From positions 111,696 through 175,695 of the forward strand of contig PJRA01000420.1 in the NCBI GenBank assembly GCA_016987375.1: DNA of 64,000 nt, read 5' to 3'. A program made the translations under genes and the position numbers. Shown here one piece after another: positions 48,254-57,880 of this stretch (positions within the stretch are counted from its first letter, which is position 1; the number at the start of each line of letters is the position of its first letter). This DNA is from Brachionus koreanus (lineage: Eukaryota; Rotifera; Eurotatoria; Ploima; Brachionidae). The notes beneath the pieces were generated by a model, which saw only the letters and a list, made by a program, of their open reading frames with translations, did not search any database and was not told the origin of the DNA.

Positions 48254-49159
48254 TTTTATGCATTTGAAAATTTTTTTTTTTTTATATCTTATTTTTAAAT
48301 TTTAATTATAAAAATAAAAGCATTTAAATTTGATAATGATAATAATTATTTTAGATTAAAAATAACTTTATTAGTTTGAAAAAATAATTATTTAAAAATT
48401 GACAGAATAATAAATTGCTTATGTAACATATCTCTATTGTAGACTCAACTTTATCTTAATTTTATTATCTAATTATATCGAATAAATAAATATTAAACCA
48501 ATTAATTAAATAAGATAAAATGAAAAATCTTATAGAAAAAAGAAACTAACCCTGAAGTTTTATCTTGAAAGTCTAAAATTTGTCTTTGTTTTTGGCTTTT
48601 CGCAGGATAACATTTTACCTATTTCCAGATTATCTTCTGTTAAGTTTTCATTTATTTTCTTGTTCTTTGTTTGACACATTAAGTTTGTCAATTTCTAAAG
48701 ATGCATCCTCATTCTGACAATCCACGTTAGCAGAATCTAGTTTAATTTGTTATATTTTGTTAACTTTTAACAATAATGTTATAAAATAAATTTACAATTT
48801 ACAATCTGCTTTTATCTATCTGTTATTTGGAATTTGGCCAAGATCCTTAGACTAACTTCAAATGAGATAGGTGAAGACGAAGATCAAGATTTTGTTGAAC
48901 AAACGTTTTTTTAAAAAGTTTGTTGTTAATAGGTTGAAAAAAATACAAAGTTGAAAAAAATCCTTTAATCAAAATCACAATTCTTATTTATATCCAGTAA
49001 TACTGTCTTAAAAAGGTTAAGTCAAAATAATTTGTGAATTAAATCAGTCATAAAGATTTATTACTCATTAAAATATAAAGAAATTGAAATTATAATCTAA
49101 ATAAATTGTAAATATTATTAAATTTCATTCTTCCAAAACAAATAGTCATAATAGCTGCT
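48254..49159. other. Intergenic, no gene seen
   Basis: AT-rich sequence upstream of the carboxypeptidase gene and downstream of the first lectin-like gene. I see no frames or repeats worth naming. Confidence 0.55.
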
Positions 49160-50992
49160 TTATTCGTTGTAATCATAAGAGACATTGTCTAAGAAATCCT
49201 TAGAGTCATCAATGAAATCATCGGAGTAATTGTAATTGAAATCATTAACTTGATTCTCAATGAAATGATAAAGGTGAGTGTATATGAAATCATCAGAGCT
49301 ATAGTCATGGCCATTTAGATTAGTGTGGCCCAAAGCGTACCATTCAATTTCATAAGATAGCGGGCTCATATCAACTAAAAAGCCATTTTCTACTCTAGAA
49401 TAAATCATGGGCATTAAACGAGGAAAAATAATATTTTTATAATTCAAATGAATAGCTGGTTTATGAATAAACTTATTTTTAAATTCAACTAAATCCGAGT
49501 TTTTGTACAAAAAACCACGCTCAATTTTAGTCAAGTTACCATTCAAAAATAAAGGAATATTTTTTATTAGCTCTTCTACAATAAGTTCAAATTGGGAATA
49601 ATAATAAAGGCTTTTTGTCAATTGCCTATTTTTTTCATTTACATGAATTTTTTTCAAAAAATAACTCCGCTTAAATGGCGCATCATAAGCATACTTTTTA
49701 ATTCTAGAGAATCTTAAATTTTTCCTAAAATTTGCGCGAACTAATTTTGATACCCTAAAACTTTTTGGAATAATGGTATTTCCTTTTCGAGTCCATTCTA
49801 TCTCATTTTGATTTTTTGAATTTATAATTCTAAGTGAATCATTAGCTGAATTGTGACTCAAATAACTTGAATCAATTTGATTATTTGAAACGCCAAAATG
49901 TACTGAACCAGACTTTTTTCCATATTCTAGTGAAACACCAGCTTCTAAGCCAAAGCCCGATTTTTCAAAAATTTTATCAGCTTGAGCCTTGTTAAAAATC
50001 AGTCTTTCTTGTTCATCACTTTTTTCAACAGTGAACACGCGACTCATTTCTTCCATTATCAAATCTGGCTGTATGTCATCATAAATTTGATAAGATGAAA
50101 GATTTTCGATCACTTTTTCAAATGGCTCATATTTTTCTATTGACTCGGCAGTTTGTGCGATCAAGTCTTGCACAAATTTTGGATTGAACTCGCTCTCTGG
50201 AATTCTGTACTCCTCAATGATGTCCAATTGCTGGTACAAGCTTTGCGCCAGCGATGACATTTGATTCCTAGTCACATACACTACTTCCTTTGGTCCAAAT
50301 ACATCTTCGACTAATTGCAGCTCATTTATTTGCTTTGCCGAAAGTGTCAATGAGTTTTGCTGGAATCCCTTTCCCTGCGAGCTAATTTCACACTCAAGAC
50401 TGATGCCCAATGTCTCATAAATATTTCTTGTTGTCTCAGCATTGAATTTCTTTAGAATATTTTCCAGAGCTTCTCGCTCTGTGCACCCGACTGGCGCTTT
50501 AAAGAATACATCCAAAGGAAATTTAGACAAATGATTAGCTTTACCAGTCAGAAGAAATGTATCTCCAAAATAATTGTAAAATTTAAGTATGCACTCAAAT
50601 CTGTCCGGTTTAAGAAGAATAATTTGATCAAGCGATACTTGAATGTTGTACTTTCTCTTTACCACTTTAACAAAAAATTCCCTAATTGCATCAGTCAATA
50701 GTTCTATATTGATGCTGAATCCTTCATTGTTGAACATAAAGACATGGGTTTTATTTGCAAAAACTAATCTAGGTATACCAACAGATACCCATGTAAGCTG
50801 AGAATACTTTTCTGTGTCCATGCTCTGAATGATTCTATCATTAATCGATGTTTTGAACGCCTCCAAAAATACCGTTTCTCCCTCTGATTCATAGTCCACG
50901 GTCAAGTCAGCCAACTCAAATATAATATTTTTTGACTCTTGTTGTGACCAAGATACAAAACACATGAGAATTGATAAAATTTTAAATATCAT
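49160..50992 (-). CDS. Secreted H-type-lectin-like tandem family protein, copy A
   Basis: Intronless, 610 residues, with a signal peptide (MIFKILSILMCFVSWS). It aligns end to end with copies B (52647-54341) and C (54931-56724). Shared landmarks in order are FELADLTVDYE, EAFKTSINDRIIQS, QLTWVSVG, VFGPKEVVYVTRNQMSSLAQ, IIEEYRIPESEF, IQPDLIMEEMSRVF, EWTRKGNTIIPKS and DAPFKRSYF. The last fifth has KPAIHLNYKNIIFP then EIEWYALGH, recalling the closing strands of H-type lectin domains. Unlike B and C it continues past that point with an acidic, Tyr-rich tail of about 50 residues (DDFIDDSKDFLDN). Secretion is probable; glycan binding is inference. The N-terminal 480 residues match no family I know. 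Confidence 0.8.
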   Translation of the reverse strand: MIFKILSILMCFVSWSQQESKNIIFELADLTVDYESEGETVFLEAFKTSINDRIIQSMDTEKYSQLTWVSVGIPRLVFANKTHVFMFNNEGFSINIELLTDAIREFFVKVVKRKYNIQVSLDQIILLKPDRFECILKFYNYFGDTFLLTGKANHLSKFPLDVFFKAPVGCTEREALENILKKFNAETTRNIYETLGISLECEISSQGKGFQQNSLTLSAKQINELQLVEDVFGPKEVVYVTRNQMSSLAQSLYQQLDIIEEYRIPESEFNPKFVQDLIAQTAESIEKYEPFEKVIENLSSYQIYDDIQPDLIMEEMSRVFTVEKSDEQERLIFNKAQADKIFEKSGFGLEAGVSLEYGKKSGSVHFGVSNNQIDSSYLSHNSANDSLRIINSKNQNEIEWTRKGNTIIPKSFRVSKLVRANFRKNLRFSRIKKYAYDAPFKRSYFLKKIHVNEKNRQLTKSLYYYSQFELIVEELIKNIPLFLNGNLTKIERGFLYKNSDLVEFKNKFIHKPAIHLNYKNIIFPRLMPMIYSRVENGFLVDMSPLSYEIEWYALGHTNLNGHDYSSDDFIYTHLYHFIENQVNDFNYNYSDDFIDDSKDFLDNVSYDYNE

Positions 50993-51547
50993 TGTTGAAA
51001 AGCATAAAAGTTAAAATTTAGAAAGAAAATTTTTTGAAAAGAAAACACTGTCTTAATTTTTAAACTCTGATTTAAATTAAATAGTTTTGGTTTTGTGTTA
51101 AAAAAAAACAGATAATTTTTTATTTTATTAAACATTTAAGTTTTTAATTAATTTAGTGTTTTTTAAAATTTCTTAAAATTCTTGAGTGTTTTTAAATGAA
51201 AAAAGAAATTTATTAAACTTTTAAAAAGTTAATCATTAAAATGCTAAGTGTAAACTATTTATATTTTAAATTTAATTTTAAAAAAAAATATGCTTATAAA
51301 TTTTCTAAACGCTAAAACACAAATATTTTTAGCAAAATTTCTAGATTATTTAGAAAAAACATCCACCATTGTAACTTGATTAAATATAAAAAAAAAAAAA
51401 AGAAAAAAAAATTTTATTTTATACCAATATTTGAATCCTAACAGAATCGATTTCATCGTTATTCAATAGAATACTTTCGCTGTTAGAAATTTTTGAAAAT
51501 TTTTTGCTAAAACAATTTTAAATTTCTAATGGAATATTAATACAGTA

Positions 51548-51874
51548 TGTTACGGTATGAAAATAACCGTTTATATTATTTACAATTTTCTTAGATTATA
51601 TCTTTATGAGTCATAAATCATAAGTCATAAATCTTTATGACCGCTTTAATTCACAATTTATTTTGATTTAACTTCTTTATTATTATTGACCTAATTACTG
51701 TGTATAAATAAGCATTATGATTCTTATTAAAAGAGTTGGAGAAGAGACTTTGTATTTTCTCTTATTTTACAACAATATTTTAAATAAACGTTTATATAAA
51801 CAATCTCAATCTTTGTCTTCACTTATCTACTCTGAAGTTACTCTAAGGAATCAGGCCAATTCCGTAGACTAACA
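51548..51874 (+). mobile_element. Long terminal repeat of a retrotransposon
   Basis: Begins TGTTACGG and ends GACTAACA, so the ends are TGTTA...TAACA. Inside lie a TATA-like GTATAAATAAGC (about 51701) and AATAAACG (about 51783), in the order promoter then poly(A) signal. Four bases after the end comes TGGTAGCAGCG (51879), which matches the start of a primer-binding site complementary to initiator tRNA-Met. No second LTR is seen in the window. Confidence 0.65.
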
Positions 51875-51974
51875 TATATGGTAGCAGCGATAAATACGAT
51901 AATATAGAGAGTGAAGATAGAATAAAATCGGAACTTGAGAATTTTTTTATTAGTACTAATTGTCAGTTTGTAAA

Positions 51975-52178
51975 ATGAGTGAAATAGCTTCAATAATCGA
52001 GGATATCGATTCAAAGAAGTGGAATAAGATTAAAGCTCTAAATATTTTTAAAGCTAAAGCCTTAGCATACTCCTTGGATAAAGTAGTTGCAGCATACAGG
52101 GTTACTGTAGCGGAATTAAAGGACATTGCGGTTAGCAACGATTCCACTGATATCAGAGAAATAAAATGCAGGGAATAA
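51975..52178 (+). pseudogene. Gag-like N-terminal fragment behind the LTR
   Basis: A 67-codon frame opens with MSEIASIIEDIDSKKWNKIK about 95 bases after the primer-binding site and ends at TAA; helix-rich composition follows. The position fits the start of a gag gene of an LTR element. No protease, RT or integrase follows, so the element is truncated. Confidence 0.45.
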
Positions 52179-52646
52179 CAAGTATTTTTCAAAAAGTTAG
52201 AATCAATTTTTTTTACCCATTTTTTTCTCTATTATTACTTTAATGAGATCAAAGATAAGTAAATTCTAGCATTTATGGCAAACATTGTATCAAATCGGAG
52301 ATAATTAAGTAGGTTTTATTAAAATAGGCTAATTTTCAAAAAATTATTTGTCAAAAATAAACAAAGCTAAAATTTTTTTTTGTATAAATAAAAATATTCT
52401 AAAGGGATTAAAAAAAGAGCGGAAATCAAATTTACTAGTCGATCGAATAACATTACTAATAAAATTTAAATTTTCAAATTTGATCAAAAATTTTAAATTT
52501 AAATGTGCAATTAGATTTGATTGCAGATTTTTAAATTTTTTTTAAAAATTTTTTCAAAGCTTAGCTTAGTTAAATATTAAATAAATAAATAGAATTTTTT
52601 TTTTAATTTTTATTCAAAAATAAAACAAATTTTAATAATAGCTTGT

Positions 52647-54341
52647 TTAAAATCCGATTGCAATCCAATTAATTTTTATCTGCTCATCATTAATTGTTGT
52701 ATCATTAACACTTAACTTGTACACGAAGCCATAATTTGTTACGTTTTTGTTTATAAAATAAGGATTAAAATTTGAACTAAAATAGAAAAAATTGATCAAT
52801 ACGACAGGCTCTTGTTTAAATGGCTTACTAAAATTCAGATATTTTTGATCAAAATCATTCAAGCTTATATCAATTGTTCCATCTTCAATCATTAGTTGAT
52901 TATTTCTTTGTTCCTTAATCCATTTATTTATAAAATCCAATTTAGAATTTAACGACTCTATTAAATTGAGCGTATTCCTAATTTCCATTGATTGATTATT
53001 TGATTTTCTAATAAAATTAATATTTTTTGTATTCAAAGAAAATGTACGTCCAAACGGTGCATCAGTGACTATTTTTTTGATGCGAGAAAATTTTAAATCT
53101 TTTTTAAAATTAGCTTTTTCTAATTTAGATGCATTGATGCTTTTTGGCACAATCATATTTCCTTTGCGCATCCATTCAATATCACTGTTTTCATCACTAT
53201 TCATTTGTTTAAGAGTATTCGACCAATTTGAGCTTGCTTTCTGATCTTGATTTTTGCTTGCCGAACTATAATTAGCATTTATTTCGACTGGAATGCCTTT
53301 GATTGGAACTTTAAGACCTCCTTTGATCATAAAGTCTGAGGAATTGCTTGTCTTTGAAGCATAATCTTTGTTTAGAACAATTTTTTCGGTCTGTCCGTCC
53401 GAAACCACTTTGAATATCTTGCTCAGATCTTCTTTGATTAAGTTGGGATTTAGATCTTGTGAAAGGTCATAGCTGGACATGTGTTTCAGACATTCATCAA
53501 TGGGAACAGGCTGAAAATTTGACATGAGAGCTAAATTTTGCACAAATTCGCGACTAAATTCTTTTTCTGGTACCTGGTATTCTTCAAAAACATTCATTTG
53601 CATAAACAAATGGTGAGACAGCGATGCAAGTTGGTTTCTGGTCACATAGGCTGTGTCAGCTGGACCGAATATTGAATTGACAAGACTTAAACTATTTATC
53701 TGTCTTCCAGTAATGGTAAAAACATTTTCTTTGGTGTATAAACCTCTGAATGTAGCTTCACAATGTATTTCAAAATCTTCGCCTGACAGTATTCTTTTTT
53801 CAATTAAGCTTCTTTCTAATGAAGCCACTGGTGCTTCAAATAAAATATACAACGGAAATTTGAACAAACTAAAAGATGTTCCTTTAATAATGTACAATTG
53901 ATAATTTTCATCATAGATTTCTATTTGGCATTCAATTTTTCTTGGTATCAAAGTCACAATTTGTGAAGTTTTTACCTTAATTTTGTATTTTTGCTCAATT
54001 ATTTGACAAAATTTTTGTCTCAATTGATTATTGAGTAATTCTACTTTCAAATTAAAACCAATTGGTTTGAAAATTGACAAATCTCTGCTGAAATTGAACA
54101 GTTTCGGATGACCCAAAGACACCCATGTCAATTGACCATATTTTTCTTCATTACCACTTTGAATAATTGCATCATTACTTGATGTTTTAAAAGCTTCTAT
54201 TTGAACTATTTTATCATCTGTCTCAATATCAATGGTCAAATCAGCCAAATCAAAAACAATATTTTGATTTTGATTGTTACCTTGTACAACAAGATAAAAA
54301 GTGAGTAGTAGAAAAATTTTCATTTTATTTTTTAAGAACAA
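52647..54341 (-). CDS. Secreted H-type-lectin-like tandem family protein, copy B
   Basis: Intronless, 564 residues. The hydrophobic leader (MKIFLLLTFYLVVQG) lies after six extra residues, so translation may start at the second Met (residue 7). Family landmarks are VFDLADLTIDIE, EAFKTSSNDAIIQS, QLTWVSLGHP, IFGPADTAYVTRNQLASLSH, VFEEYQVPEKEF, LNPNLIKEDLSKIF, EWMRKGNMIVPKS and DAPFGRTFS. The C-terminal 60 residues (KPFKQEPVVLINFF ... IKINWIAIGF) resemble the end of an H-type lectin domain, and the protein stops exactly there. A Ser/Asn-rich stretch near 370 is less conserved. The function is unknown. Confidence 0.8.
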   Translation of the reverse strand: MFLKNKMKIFLLLTFYLVVQGNNQNQNIVFDLADLTIDIETDDKIVQIEAFKTSSNDAIIQSGNEEKYGQLTWVSLGHPKLFNFSRDLSIFKPIGFNLKVELLNNQLRQKFCQIIEQKYKIKVKTSQIVTLIPRKIECQIEIYDENYQLYIIKGTSFSLFKFPLYILFEAPVASLERSLIEKRILSGEDFEIHCEATFRGLYTKENVFTITGRQINSLSLVNSIFGPADTAYVTRNQLASLSHHLFMQMNVFEEYQVPEKEFSREFVQNLALMSNFQPVPIDECLKHMSSYDLSQDLNPNLIKEDLSKIFKVVSDGQTEKIVLNKDYASKTSNSSDFMIKGGLKVPIKGIPVEINANYSSASKNQDQKASSNWSNTLKQMNSDENSDIEWMRKGNMIVPKSINASKLEKANFKKDLKFSRIKKIVTDAPFGRTFSLNTKNINFIRKSNNQSMEIRNTLNLIESLNSKLDFINKWIKEQRNNQLMIEDGTIDISLNDFDQKYLNFSKPFKQEPVVLINFFYFSSNFNPYFINKNVTNYGFVYKLSVNDTTINDEQIKINWIAIGF

Positions 54342-54532
54342 ATTTTGAATAAAATTAATGAGAATAGTTAAAAAAAATTTTTTTCAATTATTTTTTGTTT
54401 TTCAAAATTCTGTTCTTAATTTTTCGTTTGTTCGTTTATAATTAAAAAAATTAAATTTGAAATTATTTTTTTCTAAAGTGTGTCTTTAATTAAAATATAA
54501 GTTATTAATTAGTGTTCGCCTAACTTTTTTAC

Positions 54533-54801
54533 ACCTATATCATTTTCATGGAAATTGAAATTAGAAAATATTGCGCGACCAACCGGACTTGCGTCCACTG
54601 TAAGTCTGGTTTTCTTATTCATGTCAAAACATGCCAAACATTTGTCATCCACTGTATGCTTAAGCTTGTCTAAAGCTTCATCTTGCTCAGCATGCCAATA
54701 CTAGCGGACGTTCTTGCGTGTTAAATCTCTTAACGGCTTGACCATAGTGGAGAAATCTTGAATGAAGCGACTGCAATAATCTTGGACGCTTCGCGGTGTT
54801 G
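54533..54801 (-). pseudogene. Ty3/gypsy RT-RNase H junction fragment
   Basis: A minus-strand frame of about 90 codons with a single TAG reads CSRFIQDFSTMVKPLRDLTR, then EQDEALDKLKHTVDD, then TRLTVDASPVGRAIFS. This is the RT connection and RNase H start of Ty3/gypsy polyproteins, where LTVDAS contains the first RNase H catalytic Asp. Both ends are cut off. Confidence 0.8.
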
Positions 54802-54837
54802 TTTTATTGAATAAGAATTATTGATTTGAGAAATAAA
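54801..54837. repeat. 37-base repeat shared with 24526-24562
   Basis: Abuts the gypsy fragment on its upstream side and matches 24526-24562 at all but one position. Confidence 0.5.
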
Positions 54838-54930
54838 CTCGTTATTTTATTGAGAGTTTATTTTCACAAAAAATTAAAAAACTTTTTCTAATTTAAAATT
54901 TTATTTTTAAATAAAAAAAAATAAAAATAT

Positions 54931-56724
54931 CTAAAATCCGATAGCCAACCATTCAATTTCAGCAATTTTTGTTTTATTCATATTTACTATAGATTCTTCT
55001 ATTACAAATGCCTCGAAAGAAAATTTAACTTTCCACTCTTTGTCTGAATATGTTTTTTCTTCTCTAGAAATATAGACGTGATCAAGTTTGAAAAGCATTT
55101 TAAACGAATATAACACAATTGGTGGGTTTTTAAATCCAGTTAATGTCGCATTTAAATCAATTTTGAATTGGAAACGTGTGATCAATATTCCTAATTTATG
55201 GTGTTTTAAATTGATGTTGTCAAAATCAACAGTCCAACAGCCACTTTGAATATTGATTGATTCAAATGTTGAACCATTCTTAATTAATGTCTTAATTAAT
55301 GATTCAGCATTATCGAAAAGTTCAAGTTTAGGCTTTATGTAATCAATTTGTTCTTTGAAAGATAAATCGTCTAATGTGATCTCATCAAATCGTTTTGTCC
55401 TGAATGAGATTTGGCGACTAAAAGGAGCATCATAATACTCGCGTCTTACTCGGGAAAATTTAAAATCCTTGTTAAAACTTGACTTGATCAACTTGGACAC
55501 TTTAAGTCGTCTGGGCACTATTTTTCTACCTTTCCTCATCCATTCAACATCATTTTTATCATAATTGTTGATATCCTTCAATTGTTCTGTATAGCTAGCA
55601 CCTGAATTTTGCCATTCGTCGGCTTTCGAATGAGCAAAAGAGGCACCACCATTTATTTTAAAAAACGCAAAGTCTGTTGAAAAATTTGCGGCCATTTTTG
55701 TCGATACCTGGTCCAAAGATTGCTCATAACGACTTTTGTTCAGAGCAATAAAATCTTTTCCTCCTCTTTTATTCAAAACAAAATCTTTACTCAGTTCTTC
55801 TTTAATTAAATCAGGCTTAATGTCTTGTTCAATACCAAACGAGGATATTTGAGACAATGCTTTTTCAAATGGAACATACTGATTTATAGACACTGCAGCT
55901 TGATTTAAAAATTCATTAATAAAATTTTGCTCAAATTCTTTTTCAGCTATTTGATATTCTTCAATAATGTTTAATTTATGATAGAGTTCATGTGATAGTT
56001 GATTAAGCTGGTTTCTGGTAATGAAAACCTCAGAATTTGGACCAAATATGGCATCTTCTAAATTAAATTGGTTTATCTGTTTTGATGATAGAATCAGAGT
56101 GTTTTCTCTATACGCTTGGCCTTGTGAATAAACTTGACAATTTATTTCAAAATAAGAATAAGAATTGTCTTTGCTGAGTCTGTTTTTGAGAGCGATGCGC
56201 TCAAAAGATGAATCAATATCTGGATAAGGAAATGTGACACGTAAAGGAAATGTATTTAAATCAATTGCTTTACCATTTAATAAAATGCTTTTGCCATTTT
56301 CGTACAATTCTATTTTGCATTCAAATTTGCCTGGTTTCAAAGTCAATATTTGATCTGTGGTCACACTAATATTGTACTTTTTTTTAATAGCATTTACAAA
56401 TCTTTTTTTATTTTCCAGTCTTAACAATTCAACAAAAATATCAATGCCATCTGGCCGAAAATTGAATAATTGTGACTTTGGTTCTATTTTGGAAAGAACT
56501 GGATTACCAATAGACACCCAATGTAATTGAGAATATCTTTTCTCATCTTTACTTTCAATAATTCGATCATTCATAGCTGTTTTGTAAGCTTCAAGTAGAA
56601 TTATATTTTTCTCATATTCATACTCGATTGTTATATCAGCCAAATCAAATACAACATCGTTTGTACTCAATTTATCACAGTAAATCAAACAAAAATAAAA
56701 TACTATTGAAATTAAAATTTTCAT
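54931..56724 (-). CDS. Secreted H-type-lectin-like tandem family protein, copy C
   Basis: Intronless, 597 residues, with a signal peptide (MKILISIVFYFCLIYC). Shared landmarks are VFDLADITIEYE, EAYKTAMNDRIIES, QLHWVSIGNP, IFGPNSEVFITRNQLNQLSH, IIEEYQIAEKEF, IKPDLIKEELSKDF, EWMRKGRKIVPRR and DAPFSRQIS. The lectin-like C-terminus is best preserved in this copy: IQSGCWTVDFDN is followed by TGFKNPPIVLYSFK and the closing EIEWLAIGF. That order (W-x-V start, F-x-x-P-x-V strand, W-x-A-x-G end) is what suggests the H-type lectin fold. All three copies point the same way and sit within 7.6 kb. Confidence 0.82.
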   Translation of the reverse strand: MKILISIVFYFCLIYCDKLSTNDVVFDLADITIEYEYEKNIILLEAYKTAMNDRIIESKDEKRYSQLHWVSIGNPVLSKIEPKSQLFNFRPDGIDIFVELLRLENKKRFVNAIKKKYNISVTTDQILTLKPGKFECKIELYENGKSILLNGKAIDLNTFPLRVTFPYPDIDSSFERIALKNRLSKDNSYSYFEINCQVYSQGQAYRENTLILSSKQINQFNLEDAIFGPNSEVFITRNQLNQLSHELYHKLNIIEEYQIAEKEFEQNFINEFLNQAAVSINQYVPFEKALSQISSFGIEQDIKPDLIKEELSKDFVLNKRGGKDFIALNKSRYEQSLDQVSTKMAANFSTDFAFFKINGGASFAHSKADEWQNSGASYTEQLKDINNYDKNDVEWMRKGRKIVPRRLKVSKLIKSSFNKDFKFSRVRREYYDAPFSRQISFRTKRFDEITLDDLSFKEQIDYIKPKLELFDNAESLIKTLIKNGSTFESINIQSGCWTVDFDNINLKHHKLGILITRFQFKIDLNATLTGFKNPPIVLYSFKMLFKLDHVYISREEKTYSDKEWKVKFSFEAFVIEESIVNMNKTKIAEIEWLAIGF

Positions 56725-57880
56725 TTTATTTTTTGAGAAAAAAATTTACTATTAGAATTATATTCTATTTTGAAAAATTGAAAAAAAAACTTTTTTTTTT
56801 TTTAATTTATTTTCTTCTTAATTTAAACCATTAGATTGAAATATTTTAAAGATAATTATTTAAAGATTGTTTTACAAAAACACATTTCAAATAAGTTCTT
56901 ATACTTTTTTGCGTAACAAATCAACTGATTAAAAAAGAGAATTGAAGGTTGAACTTTTGAAATTAATGATTAAATACTTCTGGTAAATTTCGATATCTTT
57001 CAAAATACAATAAAAAGTGTCTTATTTGAAAAAATGTTTTATTTAAATCCATGTTCAATTAATAAACTTAGAAACTTTTGATGATTTTGTATAAAATGAC
57101 AAGCTTTATCAATCTAAAAGGCTTTAGTCGATGGAATAAAGTATCTGATCTTTAATCATTTGGTGGCTAGTTTAAAAAATAATGTGTTGAAAGTGAATGG
57201 AACAATTGGCAAATTTTCGTTTCAGTTTCCGGCTTTGCTTCAAAAAATAATACTTTAGAGAACTTTAATGGCCGTATAAAGAAGTTTTTTACAAAAAGGG
57301 AGCTTTTGAGGATTCAGTTGGCATTAGAAATTATTTGTTAAGAGTTGAAAACTTGAATTTTTTTAGCTCAATTTAAAAAAAGACTTATGTTAGACTTGTT
57401 TTATGCTATATTTTTTTTATTATATGCCAGACTAATTTTTATATGCTTTTGTGACTAAATTTTTAAACGTTACTTTATTTTTTTTTGGTTTAATGCGCTA
57501 TTAAATTTTTTTTTCAAATACAATTTTCCCAAAGGAATCAAGAAATTTGAAACATATTTTAAGGAACATCTAATTGAAACAAAGGTCAAATCAGGCGATT
57601 CCAATTCCAAATCAAATGAATAAAAAAAACCTTGGAATAATTTTTTACAGGATTAATAAATTGCTTTGTGATCAAGATTTTCAACATTTGAGTTTTCAAT
57701 TTTCAATAATATGAATTTTAGATTTTTGTTTTTTAAATTTTTTCAAATAAAAATTAAGTCAATAATTGTATTCAATTTTAGAATTTTATATATCTTTAAA
57801 TTATGATTTTAGATAAATAAAGTGTTCATTTATTCATTCATGATTCAATTGTAGCTTATAAATAAAAATATAATTTTCAT
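56725..57880. other. Intergenic with transposase relic
   Basis: AT-rich, with one recognisable transposase fragment near 57230-57360. No gene seen. Confidence 0.55.
57230..57360 (+). pseudogene. MULE-like transposase C-terminal fragment
   Basis: One plus frame reads NTLENFNGRIKKFFTKREL then LRIQLALEIIC and a stop. The TNNxLE-x-FN-x-x-IK...TKR pattern is found near the end of Mutator-like transposases. The surroundings are full of stops. The family call is tentative. Confidence 0.4.

Larger units (their letters stand above)
50993..52646. other. Intergenic between tandem copies A and B, with LTR element remnant
   Basis: Contains the LTR unit 51548-51874, its primer-binding site and a short gag-like frame (51975-52178). 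The rest is AT-rich. Confidence 0.6.
54342..54930. other. Intergenic between copies B and C, with gypsy pol fragment
   Basis: Most of the gap is the Ty3/gypsy fragment (54533-54801) and its flanking 37-base repeat (54801-54837). Nothing else is seen. Confidence 0.65.
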
